Below are positions 1 to 9,051 of a stretch of 64,000 nucleotides of DNA, one piece after another. Origin of the DNA: Prochlorococcus sp. scB243_498I20 (GTDB lineage Bacteria > Cyanobacteriota > Cyanobacteriia > PCC-6307 > Cyanobiaceae); contig JFMR01000045.1 in the NCBI GenBank assembly GCA_000635015.1, positions 186,001-250,000 on the forward strand. Reading direction: 5' to 3'. The position numbers were made by a program, and so were the translations under genes. The notes below the pieces were generated by a model. That model worked only from the letters and a program-made list of their open reading frames with translations, did no database searches and was not told where the DNA came from. Numbering within the stretch: position 1 is the first letter of the stretch; every line of letters starts with the position of its first letter.

Positions 1-593
1 GGGACTACTTTTGTGATTTTGGGAAGCCCATAGATAATTATTAATCCTAGAATTACAAGAATCCAAACTACTGGGATCTGAGAATTAACTGGATACTGAC
101 TCAAAGTTTGTTCAATTAATCCTTTTGATTCTTTAATACCTATTCCTAACTGAGGTAGTTGTGCCTGAAATATTAAAAGCGCCAGTGCATTTACAAATCC
201 ACTTAATACTCCCGTTGGCACGAATCGCATTTGGTAGGCAAGTCTTAAATATCCCCAAAGAATTTGGAAAATTCCAGTTAATATTCCAGCTGCAATAAGA
301 TATGGAACTCCTAATCCAGGAGCTTGTGATTCTCCATAAGCAACAAGTCCAGTCATCAAAAGAGCTGTTGATCCTGTAGCTGAAGTGATCATCCCCCTTC
401 TTCCTCCAACAATCGCAATTGTTATAGATAAGCAAAATGCACCAAAAAGACCAACTTTAGGATCTACACCAGCTATACCTGAAAAAGCAATTGCTTCTGG
501 GATCATTGCAAAAGCAACAACTAAGCCTGAGAGAATATTTGACTTTGGATCATCTAACCAATTTTTAGATAAATATCTTGAGAAATTTGACAT
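1..593 (-). CDS. SulP family anion transporter (C-terminus beyond the window)
   Basis: The first 197 or so codons are visible and the gene runs off the left edge. The start is the ATG whose complement lies at 591-593. The protein opens with a short basic stretch, then hydrophobic segments containing PEAIAFSGIAG and TGSTALLMTG, which fit the conserved first membrane helices of SulP transporters. Known members carry sulfate or, in marine cyanobacteria, sodium-dependent bicarbonate (BicA type); the substrate cannot be decided here. It lies 30 nt downstream of the FAD oxidase on the same strand, so co-transcription is possible. The C-terminal STAS domain cannot be checked. Confidence 0.85.
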   Translation of the reverse strand, partial: MSNFSRYLSKNWLDDPKSNILSGLVVAFAMIPEAIAFSGIAGVDPKVGLFGAFCLSITIAIVGGRRGMITSATGSTALLMTGLVAYGESQAPGLGVPYLIAAGILTGIFQILWGYLRLAYQMRFVPTGVLSGFVNALALLIFQAQLPQLGIGIKESKGLIEQTLSQYPVNSQIPVVWILVILGLIIIYGLPKITKVV

Positions 594-623
594 TTTAAGT
601 TTCTTTATAATTAAGAAGTTACC

Positions 624-1904
624 TCATAAAGGAGGCAAAATACCTTGTGGGTCAAAAATATTCTTTAAAGTTTTTAATTCATTCATTCTATCTCCAAAGG
701 CTAATGTAATTTCTTCATCATGAGAATTCAAATGATTATGCAATTGGGCTAAGTGAATATTTGGATAAAACTTTTTTAGCTTGCTCCACGATTTATAAAT
801 CCATTCCAAAGAGATTTCTTTTTCTTGAAGATCATTTTTTTTCCATGATGCATATATCCATGGTTTCCAAGTGCTTTTTCTATGAACAAAAAAGCTTGAG
901 CCATGATTTAACTTTTTAGTTTTGCAACCTAATTGTTGAGAAGCAATGTAACAGGAATTATTAGGTTTATTATCCATTATTTCGTCCAAACATTTTATGA
1001 AAATTGGGATATCATTTTTTAAATCTTCTCCAAGAAGACTAATTACCTCAGAATGGTTATTTGCATTCAGCTCATATAAATTCAATTCCTTAGGAAAAAA
1101 ATTTATTTTGTTAAAATTTTCATAAAATTGTTTTTCTAAAGTAGGGAATTTGTCTAGAAGCATTACGCATTCTTTTGTTCTTTTATCCACTAAATTATTT
1201 TTGAGTTCAGCAAAAATATATATGTAAATTTTTTGGGCATAAATCCATTGAAGACTAATATTTTCTGGAAAATCCTCTGATAGTTTTATTATTTCTGTAA
1301 GTTCATTTAGATTCACAAATCCTTCAATAACCTTAATTGAATTAGATTGGATAGTCTTAAGTTCTATTTCGGTAATAATTGAAAAGAAGGGTGCTGCGCC
1401 TTTAATTCCTTCCCAAATTAATTGTTCCTCTGTATTTATTTGATTTTTTTTTAAAGAAATAAATGTACCATTACCCAAGAAACCTTTTATTGATTCAATA
1501 TTATCAATGGCTAGTCCGTAGGTTCTACTGAGCGGGCTTACTCCACCAGTAAGTATATAGCCTGCTCCTGGAAGTTTAGAAAGTCCGATCGGAAAACTTC
1601 GATTATATTTTTGTAAATGATTCAATAGATCTCCCATTATTACACCACCTCCAATTGTTACTAGATTGGTTTTTCTATCTAGATGAATTTTGTTGTGTTT
1701 TTTCCTTAGATCAAGTGTTGTAAAACCATTTTTTGCACAGCTAGAAGTTGTACCTCCACTACACACGCAAAGGTGCTCGAATTTTTCGTAAGAATAGTTA
1801 TCCTCATTAAATAAGGATTCATCCACGTCATAAATTAATTTCTTTAATTTTGCATCCTTTGAGTTAATATTTGGAACTTCAAGCAAGTTATTATTATTTT
1901 TCAC
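624..1904 (-). CDS. FAD-binding oxidoreductase (FAD-linked oxidase, PCMH type)
   Basis: A 426-residue soluble protein. The N-terminal half has the flavin-binding pattern of FAD_binding_4 enzymes: CSGGTTSSCAKNGF near residue 48, TIGGGVIMGDLLNHL near 83, and GYILTGGVSPLSRTYGLAIDN near 115. The C-terminus ends in a berberine-bridge-like motif (FGDRMNELKTLKNIFDPQGILP). Family members oxidise alcohol groups of hydroxyacids or sugars; the substrate is not evident. No membrane segment is seen. It precedes the SulP gene on the same strand and is divergent from the chelatase gene. Confidence 0.8.
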   Translation of the reverse strand: MKNNNNLLEVPNINSKDAKLKKLIYDVDESLFNEDNYSYEKFEHLCVCSGGTTSSCAKNGFTTLDLRKKHNKIHLDRKTNLVTIGGGVIMGDLLNHLQKYNRSFPIGLSKLPGAGYILTGGVSPLSRTYGLAIDNIESIKGFLGNGTFISLKKNQINTEEQLIWEGIKGAAPFFSIITEIELKTIQSNSIKVIEGFVNLNELTEIIKLSEDFPENISLQWIYAQKIYIYIFAELKNNLVDKRTKECVMLLDKFPTLEKQFYENFNKINFFPKELNLYELNANNHSEVISLLGEDLKNDIPIFIKCLDEIMDNKPNNSCYIASQQLGCKTKKLNHGSSFFVHRKSTWKPWIYASWKKNDLQEKEISLEWIYKSWSKLKKFYPNIHLAQLHNHLNSHDEEITLAFGDRMNELKTLKNIFDPQGILPPL

Positions 1905-1945
1905 TACATTATATTGTTCTTTACTATTATGGTATAAATAATAAT

Positions 1946-3082
1946 TTGAATTTGGATAATTTAGATTTGAAGTTAAATAATCAAGTCGCGATACTTATCT
2001 GTGGGCATGGAAGTAGAAATAAACTAGCCATTACTGAATTTCAAGAATTAACTAATTTCATCCAAAAAAGATATCCAAACTTTTTAGTTGAATATGGTTT
2101 CTTGGAATTTGCTAAACCTTCGATTGTTGATGCTTTAGACAAGTTAAAAGATCTTTCTATAAAAAAAGTAATTGCAATACCTGCAATGCTTTTCGCTGCT
2201 GGCCATGTAAAAAATGATATACCTAGCCTGCTTATGAATTATTCAAGTAAAACAGGAATTGAAATAATTTATGGAAGAGAATTAGGTATTAATAATTTAA
2301 TGATTAGTGCAGCTTGTGAAAGAGTAAAAGATGTATTTAAACAAAATATTAACCTCAAACCTGAAGAATCATTATTAGTTGTTGTTGGTAGAGGCTCTTC
2401 TGACCCAGATGCGAATTCCAATGTTTCAAAAATTACCAGAATGATCGTAGAGGGTATTGGTTTAGGGTGGGGGGAAACAGTTTTCTCTGGAGTAACTTTC
2501 CCCCTTGTTGAACCTGGCTTGAAAAATGTTGTGAGACTTGGTTATAAAAATATAATTGTTTTCCCTTATTTCCTTTTCTCAGGTGTCCTTGTCACAAGAA
2601 TAAAAAGGCAAAGTGATTTAGTTGCGATTAATAATCCAAATATTTCATTTATACATGCAAAATATCTTTCGTCACAGTCTTATGTGGTCGACACTTTTGT
2701 AGAAAGGATTGAAGAGATTCTTAAAAACGAAGGTAATAATTTTATGAATTGCTCAACTTGTAAATATAGATCAAATTTATTTGGCTTCGAAAAAGAAGTT
2801 GGAATGGCCCAAGAAAGTCATCATGACCATGTAGAGGGTTTGGGTATCAGCTGTGATTTATGTGATCCTGAATGTAATGGTGCTTGTGAAATACAAAATC
2901 AAATCCCAACTCATAATCAAGAAAAATCAGACACAGGAGGAGGTGATTACTTAGAACATGAACATGTAGATGCTCATCAACATGAACATAATCACCATCA
3001 CCATCACCATTACCATAGTATTTATCCAAATTCAAAACACCCTTTAGGACCTGTCACGCTTCGCTTGCCTAATAAAGACTAA
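1946..3082 (+). CDS. CbiX-type sirohydrochlorin (cobalto/ferro)chelatase with Cys/His-rich tail
   Basis: The first ~270 residues are a class II chelatase: ILICGHGSRN near the N-terminus supplies a metal-binding His, and a second half-domain begins at VVGRGSSDPD. CbiX/SirB enzymes insert Co or Fe into sirohydrochlorin for B12 or sirohaem. The last ~110 residues add a Cys cluster (CSTC, then CDLCDPECNGAC) and a His-rich run just before the C-terminus, resembling the Fe-S and His-rich tails of long CbiX proteins. The frame is open back to 1871, but that would overlap the divergent oxidase gene. No ATG lies in a sensible place, so a TTG at 1946 (or 1952) is chosen. Confidence 0.8.
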   Translation: MNLDNLDLKLNNQVAILICGHGSRNKLAITEFQELTNFIQKRYPNFLVEYGFLEFAKPSIVDALDKLKDLSIKKVIAIPAMLFAAGHVKNDIPSLLMNYSSKTGIEIIYGRELGINNLMISAACERVKDVFKQNINLKPEESLLVVVGRGSSDPDANSNVSKITRMIVEGIGLGWGETVFSGVTFPLVEPGLKNVVRLGYKNIIVFPYFLFSGVLVTRIKRQSDLVAINNPNISFIHAKYLSSQSYVVDTFVERIEEILKNEGNNFMNCSTCKYRSNLFGFEKEVGMAQESHHDHVEGLGISCDLCDPECNGACEIQNQIPTHNQEKSDTGGGDYLEHEHVDAHQHEHNHHHHHHYHSIYPNSKHPLGPVTLRLPNKD

Positions 3083-3462
3083 ATCTTAAGAAAATCCGTT
3101 GAAATCAATGAATCACCCGTCTCTTTCTCGACTTAGTCTTAATAGACTCAGTATATATAAGTATTCTTAATATAAAATCGTGAAAGTATTTTGAGCGAGA
3201 TTTTCCACAATTTGTAGGTTGTTTTCCACGTCCAAATCCACACTGGATTAGAAATGGCAGTATTTTTCAAAAAAAACAGGACTTCAACATTATTGTTGAC
3301 TTTTTTTTAAGATTTATTCAATTTCGTTATTTGAAAAAGAAGTTTTTTAAAAACACACTTATAACATGAGTCTTATTTGATAATGTGAAAAGTTTACCAG
3401 AAGATTTTTCTTGATATTTTTAGAGAAAGATATCATTATTGTTGAGGTAGAAAAATAAATTT
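3083..3462. other. 380-bp intergenic region with DnaA-box-like motifs and a TTGTTGA repeat
   Basis: No coding frame of note. It holds three DnaA-box-like motifs (listed separately). The 12-mer CATTATTGTTGA occurs at 3288-3299 and 3434-3445; the first copy is also half of an inverted repeat (TCAACA..TGTTGA). The second copy sits just upstream of the DUF2811 gene and may be part of its promoter region. A small AGTCT-TAAT-AGACT hairpin lies at 3135-3148. Confidence 0.5.
3201..3242 (+). promoter_or_regulatory. Cluster of three DnaA-box-like 9-mers
   Basis: TTTTCCACA at 3201-3209 matches the cyanobacterial form of the DnaA box. TTTTCCACG at 3222-3230 differs at the last base, and AAATCCACA at 3234-3242 is a weaker match. 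All three are on the same strand within 42 bp. No dnaA or dnaN is in the window, so a regulatory or DnaA-titration role is more likely than an origin. Confidence 0.4.
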
Positions 3463-3720
3463 ATGGATCAAATCAGCCAAACAAATTTAACTGATAAGAA
3501 ACTCGTAGAGTGCTCTTCAAATAAAGTCTCTTTAGAAACAGAGCTTTCAGAAACTCTGTATAACACTATGAAAGATTTCGTATTAAGTAACCCGACTTGG
3601 GATCAATATAAGCTTATAAATTCAGCATTAGCTACTTTTCTCATCCAAAACGGTTGTACAGATAATTCTGTCTCAGAAATTTATTTAAATCAATTATTTA
3701 CACCCTCTAAGTCTTTTTAA
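3463..3720 (+). CDS. DUF2811 family protein
   Basis: An 85-residue soluble protein with the family pattern VSLETELSETLYNTMKDF, then NPTWDQYKLINSALATFLIQNG. This matches cyanobacterial DUF2811, whose function is unknown. ATG start. Its last codons overlap the convergent GMC oxidoreductase gene by 14 bp. It follows a 380-bp regulatory-looking region. Confidence 0.8.
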   Translation: MDQISQTNLTDKKLVECSSNKVSLETELSETLYNTMKDFVLSNPTWDQYKLINSALATFLIQNGCTDNSVSEIYLNQLFTPSKSF

Positions 3721-5349
3721 TATTTAAACAGGCTCTTCTACTTAAGGCCATCATTGTAAGTGTGGGGCTTTGCCAAGATGATGTGGGCCAGCATGCTCCA
3801 TCAAGTACCAGTACATTCTTACATCTCCACAATCTATTAAATTTATCAACTACGCTATTTTCTTCATTTAACCCCATTGGTGCTCCCCCTACCTCATGAA
3901 TATAATATCCAGGAGGAGGAGGACTATCTGAAAGTGCTATCAAATTCTTTGTAAATAAACTCCCTAATGGAATATTCATTAGTTCATTAATATTTTTTAA
4001 TTTCCCATTTGCAGCTTTGACTGATTTTTGTATTGTTTTTTCCATATGTTTTGCCATATTTAACTCATTCTCGCTCCATTCGAATTCAATGTAGGGAATT
4101 GGTATTCCCCATTCATCTGTTTTTCTTGAGAGAGAAACTGAATTTTTCTCTCTAGGAAGGACTTCACCATGGGCGATAAGAAAGCCAATGGATTTGTTTG
4201 CGTCTTTTTGTAAAAATTTAGGTATCCCTAATCTATTAATTGCCCCCCAGATTCCATAACCTCTATGGAAATTTATATCGTCAATTTCTGGTAAATTTGA
4301 ACCAAAAGGAATAAAGAAGCTGCCTGCTCCAGAAAGATCGGGAGGATTATCTTGTGATTTATTTGAGTTTTTTGCTTTTGGGACTGAAAAAAATCTACAG
4401 ATAGATATATGATCCATTAGGTATTTACCTAATTTTCCAGAATTATCTTTAAACCCTGAGGAATTTGATTTGTATTCTGAGTTCAGTAGTATCCTTAGTG
4501 TTGAAATTGTTGATGCGCAAAGAAGAATCAAATCACAATCCAATACTACTTTGTGTCCATTTTCTAGGTTTACAATCGTTAGTTTTGAGGCAAGCTCTGT
4601 TATCTTGTTAATCTCAAAAGACTCCACTAAGTAATTAGAGATTATTTGTACATTTCCAGTATCTAAAGCTTTTTTTAAAGAGCTTCCTACGCTAGAGGAC
4701 TTGGGCCAATTTTTTTCTTTTACAGATGAATTACGATCAAATCCTCTTGATTGGATAAATGGATAGTTTAATTTTGATTTAACTTTGCTGCCAAAAACAT
4801 TTTCGTTTTCTGTAAGAGGAATTTCACCAATATATTTACCGTTTGGGACCTCCTTGATATCATCTTTTCGTCCATAAATTCCGCAGAAATTTTCAATAAA
4901 ATCGTAGTGCGGGGAAATTTCTTCGTATGAAATAGGCCAGTTTGGTCCGAATCCGTCTTTTTTAGCAGGATGAAAGTCTTCTGAAGAAAGTCTTAATGTT
5001 ATGCCCCCCCCCAAGTTAATGATCTCCCCCCATATTGTTTACCTTGTGTCCAAAGAAATGGCTTTTTTTTTGGGAAGTCATAAGGATGCTTCAATTCATT
5101 TGAATATAAGTCAGGATTATTTTTCCAATAACCAGGATGTTGGCACTGATTGGCATGTTTTTTTGTTATGACTCCTGATAATCTTTTTAATGTACTTTTT
5201 GGCTCATGATTACTAGCTTCATGCCTTTTAACTTGAGGCCCTGCTTCTATTACTAAAACTTTGATCCCTTGTTCTGCCAGTGTAAGTGCTGCTATTCCTC
5301 CTGTAGCTCCAGAACCAACAACAATTGCATCATAAGGACTTATATCCAA
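3707..5349 (-). pseudogene. GMC-type FAD oxidoreductase, frameshifted at a run of nine G
   Basis: Two adjoining frames make one glucose-methanol-choline oxidoreductase of about 550 residues. The N-terminal part (5349 to 4999) has the FAD motif AIVVGSGATGG and ends in TWGGA then stop. The C-terminal part (about 5014 to 3707) resumes at GGGITLRLSSEDF and carries the C-terminal family block (HEVGGAPMG, DGACWPTSSWQSPTLT) with the catalytic His region. The break falls in nine consecutive G on the coding strand (5004-5012). With ten G the frames would join as TWGGGITLR. It could be a disrupted gene, a slippage-variable gene or a sequencing error. Family members oxidise alcohols or sugars with FAD. 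Confidence 0.8.
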
Positions 5350-5456
5350 AACCTTTTTCGTGATTTGCTATTTCAATAAATATAGCATTCAGTAAATAAT
5401 TAATTTTTAGAATTCAGCTTAAGAAGTTAGAATTTATTGAAATACTACTCAAACAA

Positions 5457-5930
5457 ATGAGATTTATAATTTTAACTTTTTTAATAGTTGTTTTAACCCT
5501 CCCTTCTAGAAGCTTCGCTGCGTTGGATTATGGTAAACAATCTTTGGTAGGCGCTGATTTTTCTGGATCTGATTTAAAAGGAGCGACTTTCTATTTGACT
5601 GATTTACAAGACGCAAATTTGTCAGGTTGTGAGCTCCAAAATGCGACTCTTTATGGAGCAAAATTGAAAGATACTAATTTAAGTAACTCCAACTTAAGAG
5701 AAGTAACTTTAGACTCGGCTGTTTTAGATGGAACAGATTTATCAAATACTAACTTGGAGGATTCTTTTGCTTATAGTACCCAATTTGAAAATGTAAAAAT
5801 ACAAGGCGCAGACTTCACAAATGTTTTTTTGCCAAAAGATATTATTAGGAAATTTTGTGAAAGTGCTACTGGAACTAATCCGATTACAAATAGAGAGACC
5901 AGAGAAACTTTAGAGTGTGATTACATTTAA
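5457..5930 (+). CDS. Secreted pentapeptide-repeat protein
   Basis: A 157-residue protein. The first ~21 residues are a Sec signal peptide ending at SRSFA-A. From residue 33 the A(D/N)LxX five-residue repeat is clear (SDLKGATFYLTDLQDANLSG onward) for about 16 turns, predicting a right-handed quadrilateral beta-helix. A Cys occurs near residue 134 and another near the C-terminus. It is probably periplasmic or lumenal. Such proteins are common in cyanobacteria and mostly have no known function. Confidence 0.8.
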   Translation: MRFIILTFLIVVLTLPSRSFAALDYGKQSLVGADFSGSDLKGATFYLTDLQDANLSGCELQNATLYGAKLKDTNLSNSNLREVTLDSAVLDGTDLSNTNLEDSFAYSTQFENVKIQGADFTNVFLPKDIIRKFCESATGTNPITNRETRETLECDYI

Positions 5931-5932
5931 AT

Positions 5933-6325
5933 TTATGCACATACAAGTTCTTTTTTAATCTTTCTTTGTTTATAAAGTGATCTTCCAACAGGCCAACCTA
6001 AAGTAGATAAATGTTTCATTAAAGAACCTGAGTATTTGAAATAAAAATTGTCTGAATATTTGATGCCAAGTTCTTTTAGAGTGGTTATTAATAAACATAG
6101 ATCTTTCTTTTTGCCTTTTTTCATATCCAATAATATCAATGAGTCACTTGATAATTTTTTTTCTAGTACCTTATCATTTTCAGCAAAACCAACTTTAAGT
6201 GAATTAAATGCATCAGAATAAAGAGTATAAATTATTCCATCTTTAGATTTATCTACAGAAGTATCTTTATTAAATTTTGATGATATTAATGTTTTGTATC
6301 CTTTAATGATTTTTCTGTTATTCAT
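5933..6325 (-). CDS. Hypothetical protein, weakly GIY-YIG/T5orf172-like
   Basis: 130 residues, basic and soluble. The stretch IIYTLYSDAFNSLKVGFAEN resembles the start of T5orf172/GIY-YIG domains (a tyrosine, then K-V-G-F), but no convincing catalytic Arg/Glu set is seen, so this is weak. It ends in a basic tail (GRSLYKQRKIKKELV). Its start lies two bases after the stop of the ribbon-helix-helix gene, so the two form an operon. The function is unknown. Confidence 0.5.
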   Translation of the reverse strand: MNNRKIIKGYKTLISSKFNKDTSVDKSKDGIIYTLYSDAFNSLKVGFAENDKVLEKKLSSDSLILLDMKKGKKKDLCLLITTLKELGIKYSDNFYFKYSGSLMKHLSTLGWPVGRSLYKQRKIKKELVCA

Positions 6326-6327
6326 AA

Positions 6328-6825
6328 TTATTTGATTTCATCCTGAGCTAATTCGTATTTCTCCAATAGATTGTTTACTTCTGCTAGTGCAATCCTCTTT
6401 TGACAGGCCGAGTCATATCTATTTACTGCTATTGAAGGTATTGAACCCTTGCTTTTCATTTCCCTTATACCAGTTTCTAAACATTGAAAAGCAACACTTG
6501 ATAGATCTCTTCCTTCTGCTGCGGCCCATACTTTCAAAAGATAAGTAAGATTTGATGGTACTGAGATCTGTACTTTGTTTGAATTTGAAGTATTTAATGC
6601 AATATCATCGAGACTAATTTCTTTAGAGGAAATAGTTTCTTTAACCTTTTTCTTCAAAAATTTTACTTGGCTTATAGCTTCCTCTTTATTCTTTATTTTT
6701 TGTTCTATTTCAAATAACTCTTCTTCAGAATTAATTAAAGCTTCTAATGCCCATTTAGCATCATCTTTCGCAACCGCGGTTCTATCAAGCCATTCATCTC
6801 TTATTTTTGACCAATTACTAGGCAT
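6328..6825 (-). CDS. Ribbon-helix-helix (CopG/Arc-like) DNA-binding protein
   Basis: 165 residues. Residues ~14-60 are a charged, probably coiled-coil region. Residues ~84-125 fit a ribbon-helix-helix fold: the beta strand KVQISVP, then helix NLTYLLKVWAAAEG, a turn, and helix SSVAFQCLETGIREM. Such proteins are usually repressors that act as dimers on repeated sites. Three copies of an 8-bp motif lie 35-80 bp upstream of the start, which suggests autoregulation. It is the first gene of a two-gene operon with the 130-residue protein. Confidence 0.6.
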   Translation of the reverse strand: MPSNWSKIRDEWLDRTAVAKDDAKWALEALINSEEELFEIEQKIKNKEEAISQVKFLKKKVKETISSKEISLDDIALNTSNSNKVQISVPSNLTYLLKVWAAAEGRDLSSVAFQCLETGIREMKSKGSIPSIAVNRYDSACQKRIALAEVNNLLEKYELAQDEIK

Positions 6826-6859
6826 AAGCTTTATAAGATAATTCTATGATATACAAATC

Positions 6860-6904
6860 TATTTAGATTGTCTACGCATTCTAAATAGAATATATTTAGA
6901 TTGT
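6860..6904. promoter_or_regulatory. Operator-like repeats upstream of the ribbon-helix-helix gene
   Basis: TATTTAGA occurs directly at 6860-6867 and 6893-6900 and inverted (TCTAAATA) at 6880-6887. The direct copies extend to the 12-mer TATTTAGATTGT. This arrangement suits cooperative binding by ribbon-helix-helix dimers, and it lies just upstream of such a gene (start 6825, transcribed leftward). Confidence 0.5.
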
Positions 6905-7090
6905 TTAAAGTTTTTATTTTATTTTTAATAATTCCTAGTCTTAGAAATAATCTTTTACAATAATTGAAACTGCAGAATTCATCTAATGTGATCTTAGAGG
7001 TGTTTTTTCGCTAATTGAAAACGATATATTTGATAATTCAATCTTTAAAAATTTACTTATTTGTTTATTTAATAAAAAACTTCTGAGCTT

Positions 7091-7480
7091 TTAATTTCTT
7101 TCAATAAGTTCAATTTTATAACCATCAGGATCCTCAACAAAAGCCAGGACAGTAGTACTGTTTTTCATTGTTTTAGGTTTGGTTGTTATTTTACAACCAT
7201 TTTTTTCTAATCCCTTGCAAATTAGATGAATATCTTTTACTCCAATAGCAATATGACCATATTTATCTCCAAGCTCATAGTCTTCAGACTTTTTGTCCCA
7301 GTTATAAGTTAATTCAATTACTGAGTTTTCTTTTTCTGAGCCATAACCAACAAATGCCAAAGTGAATTTTCCATGAGGGTAATCCTTTTTTCGCAATAAA
7401 TTCATTCCTAATCTATTGACGTAGAAATCAATGGATTTATCTAAATCTCCAACCCTCAACATTGTATGTAGGATACGCAT
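7091..7480 (-). CDS. gloA: Lactoylglutathione lyase (glyoxalase I)
   Basis: 129 residues, full length for bacterial GloA. It converts the hemithioacetal of methylglyoxal and glutathione to S-lactoylglutathione. The four metal ligands are visible in their usual places: His5 (MRILHTM), a Glu in [10 protein letters not shown], a His in GHIAIGV and a Glu in YKIELIE near the C-terminus. The [10 protein letters not shown] block is typical. It is cytosolic and flanked by unrelated genes. Confidence 0.93.
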   Translation of the reverse strand: MRILHTMLRVGDLDKSIDFYVNRLGMNLLRKKDYPHGKFTLAFVGYGSEKENSVIELTYNWDKKSEDYELGDKYGHIAIGVKDIHLICKGLEKNGCKITTKPKTMKNSTTVLAFVEDPDGYKIELIERN

Positions 7481-7613
7481 TTTGAATAATGAACCTGAAT
7501 CAATTATCTATTATTTAATAACCATCTGCCAAAGTTGATTTTTTCGAAAGATAGTCTTTTTATTAAGTTCAAAAAATTAGGTTAAAATATGAATATGAAA
7601 TTTCAATAATATA

Positions 7614-8048
7614 TTGAATCAGATATTCCAAAGACTCTCATCAGTATTTTTGTATACTTTGCCATTAAAGGCATCAATACCTTTTGGATATTATTTGTTC
7701 TATAAATATTCATTTTTAAAAATACTATTATTACTAACTTTCCCGATAGCAATAATTGAAAAATCTTTGCCTTTTGGTAGTTTTTTATTATTTATAATTT
7801 TGTTTGCTGGATTAGTAAGAAATCCAAATGTTCCCTATTTCCTTAGATATAACGCATGCCAAGCTTTATTAATTGATATTGCTTTAATAATAATTTCATA
7901 TCTCTTGAGAATATTTCCCATAGTTGAATTAGGCTCAATAATTTTTATATTTACACTATGTATTTTTATTTATTCGATTTTTCAATGTATTTATGGAGTT
8001 GAACCTGAAATACCCTTAATTAGTAAATCTGTAAGAATGCAAATTTAA
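7614..8048 (+). CDS. Tic20 family membrane protein
   Basis: 144 residues with four hydrophobic helices. The signature VPYFLRYNACQALLIDI after the second helix is the conserved block of Tic20/Ycf60 proteins; plant Tic20 belongs to the chloroplast import channel, and the cyanobacterial role is unclear. An in-frame stop at 7596-7598 rules out a longer protein, so the start is TTG at 7614. Confidence 0.75.
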   Translation: MNQIFQRLSSVFLYTLPLKASIPFGYYLFYKYSFLKILLLLTFPIAIIEKSLPFGSFLLFIILFAGLVRNPNVPYFLRYNACQALLIDIALIIISYLLRIFPIVELGSIIFIFTLCIFIYSIFQCIYGVEPEIPLISKSVRMQI

Positions 8049-8075
8049 AAAGATTTATAGATTTAATGACTTTCT

Positions 8076-8405
8076 TCAGCACTCATTCAGAATAGATTCC
8101 CATCTTTGTTGACTTGCCTTTATTGCTTGCATTGGTGGATTAGCTCCCTCTATTTCAAAGGCTTTAATTAATGATTTATTAGCTAATAGACCTAATCTTG
8201 CTGCCTCTCTTTGTCTAGAGCATACTTTTTTTCTTGATCCTTCTTTTAGATTATTTTCGATTTCTTTAAGAATCTGGCTAGCTTCGTTCGATTTAGAATA
8301 AAAATCATTCATGTACACATCAAGTGCCGTATCAGCAAGGATTCTTACTGGAGAGATTATTGTGACTAAGCACACTATAAGACTTATAAATACAAATACT
8401 TTCAT
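8076..8405 (-). CDS. Hypothetical secreted protein
   Basis: 109 residues. The N-terminus is a clear Sec signal peptide (MKVFVFISLIVCLVTI, cleavage near ILA-DTA). The mature part is helical and charged, with Cys in KKVCSRQRE and as the C-terminal residue, which may form a disulfide. No family recognised. The start is 7 nt from the end of the upstream membrane-protein gene, so they are probably co-transcribed. Confidence 0.6.
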   Translation of the reverse strand: MKVFVFISLIVCLVTIISPVRILADTALDVYMNDFYSKSNEASQILKEIENNLKEGSRKKVCSRQREAARLGLLANKSLIKAFEIEGANPPMQAIKASQQRWESILNEC

Positions 8406-8412
8406 ACGAATC

Positions 8413-8997
8413 TTAAGTAAATTTTTTGCCCGATCTCTTTAATACTAAATAAAAGGTTAGAACGCTAATTGTTCCAGATGGGCCTATTAAAACATGCCAA
8501 AATTGATCGCCACTAATTGAGAGCCTTGTTCCAAAGAAAGTGGTAAAAAAAATACCAAATATTGGGTAAAGGATAAAAAGCCAATCTTTAAAAACTCTTT
8601 GCCAAGTAATAATTAGAAGGATACTTATTATTACTTGAAAAAGAAGAGCAATAGATTTATCAAATAAAAAATATGAGATTATTGAACATAAAGAAATACA
8701 AAAATTAGTTTTTTGAATAAATTTATTTTTTATAACTGATATCGATAAACTTGTTAGACCCAAAGATAGGAAAGAATAAAATAACCAATTAAATAAAGAA
8801 GAATGATCTACATAAATCCAAGATGTTTGGGTATGATCAATCATTTCAGAAATCGATGCCAATCCTAAAAAAATAAAACCTATAGGTATCAATTCGTGCT
8901 TGCGTATGTGTTTGAATTTTTTGATCGATCTAATTCCTAATAATATTGGGATTATTGCCGCCTGAAGATGGGCAAATAATAAAATTAAAAAAAACAA
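8413..8997 (-). CDS. Hypothetical multi-pass membrane protein
   Basis: 194 residues with about six hydrophobic helices from the first residue, a basic loop after the first helix (RSIKKFKHIRKHE) and a basic C-terminus (KRSGKKFT). No known motif is seen. It is probably the first gene of a pair with the secreted 109-residue protein. The function is unknown. Confidence 0.55.
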   Translation of the reverse strand: MFFLILLFAHLQAAIIPILLGIRSIKKFKHIRKHELIPIGFIFLGLASISEMIDHTQTSWIYVDHSSLFNWLFYSFLSLGLTSLSISVIKNKFIQKTNFCISLCSIISYFLFDKSIALLFQVIISILLIITWQRVFKDWLFILYPIFGIFFTTFFGTRLSISGDQFWHVLIGPSGTISVLTFYLVLKRSGKKFT

Positions 8998-9051
8998 AAT
9001 AAATTCTCAAACTCAATTTATCTGAAGTTTAAAGATAAAAAACATATTCAG

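Noticed and set aside
133..435. 100-codon leftward open frame
   Set aside because: It lies inside the SulP gene in a different frame on the same strand; the SulP translation is continuous and recognisable.
2847..3035. Leftward open frame opposite the His-rich tail
   Set aside because: It is the antisense of the repetitive His codons of the CbiX tail and has no independent support.
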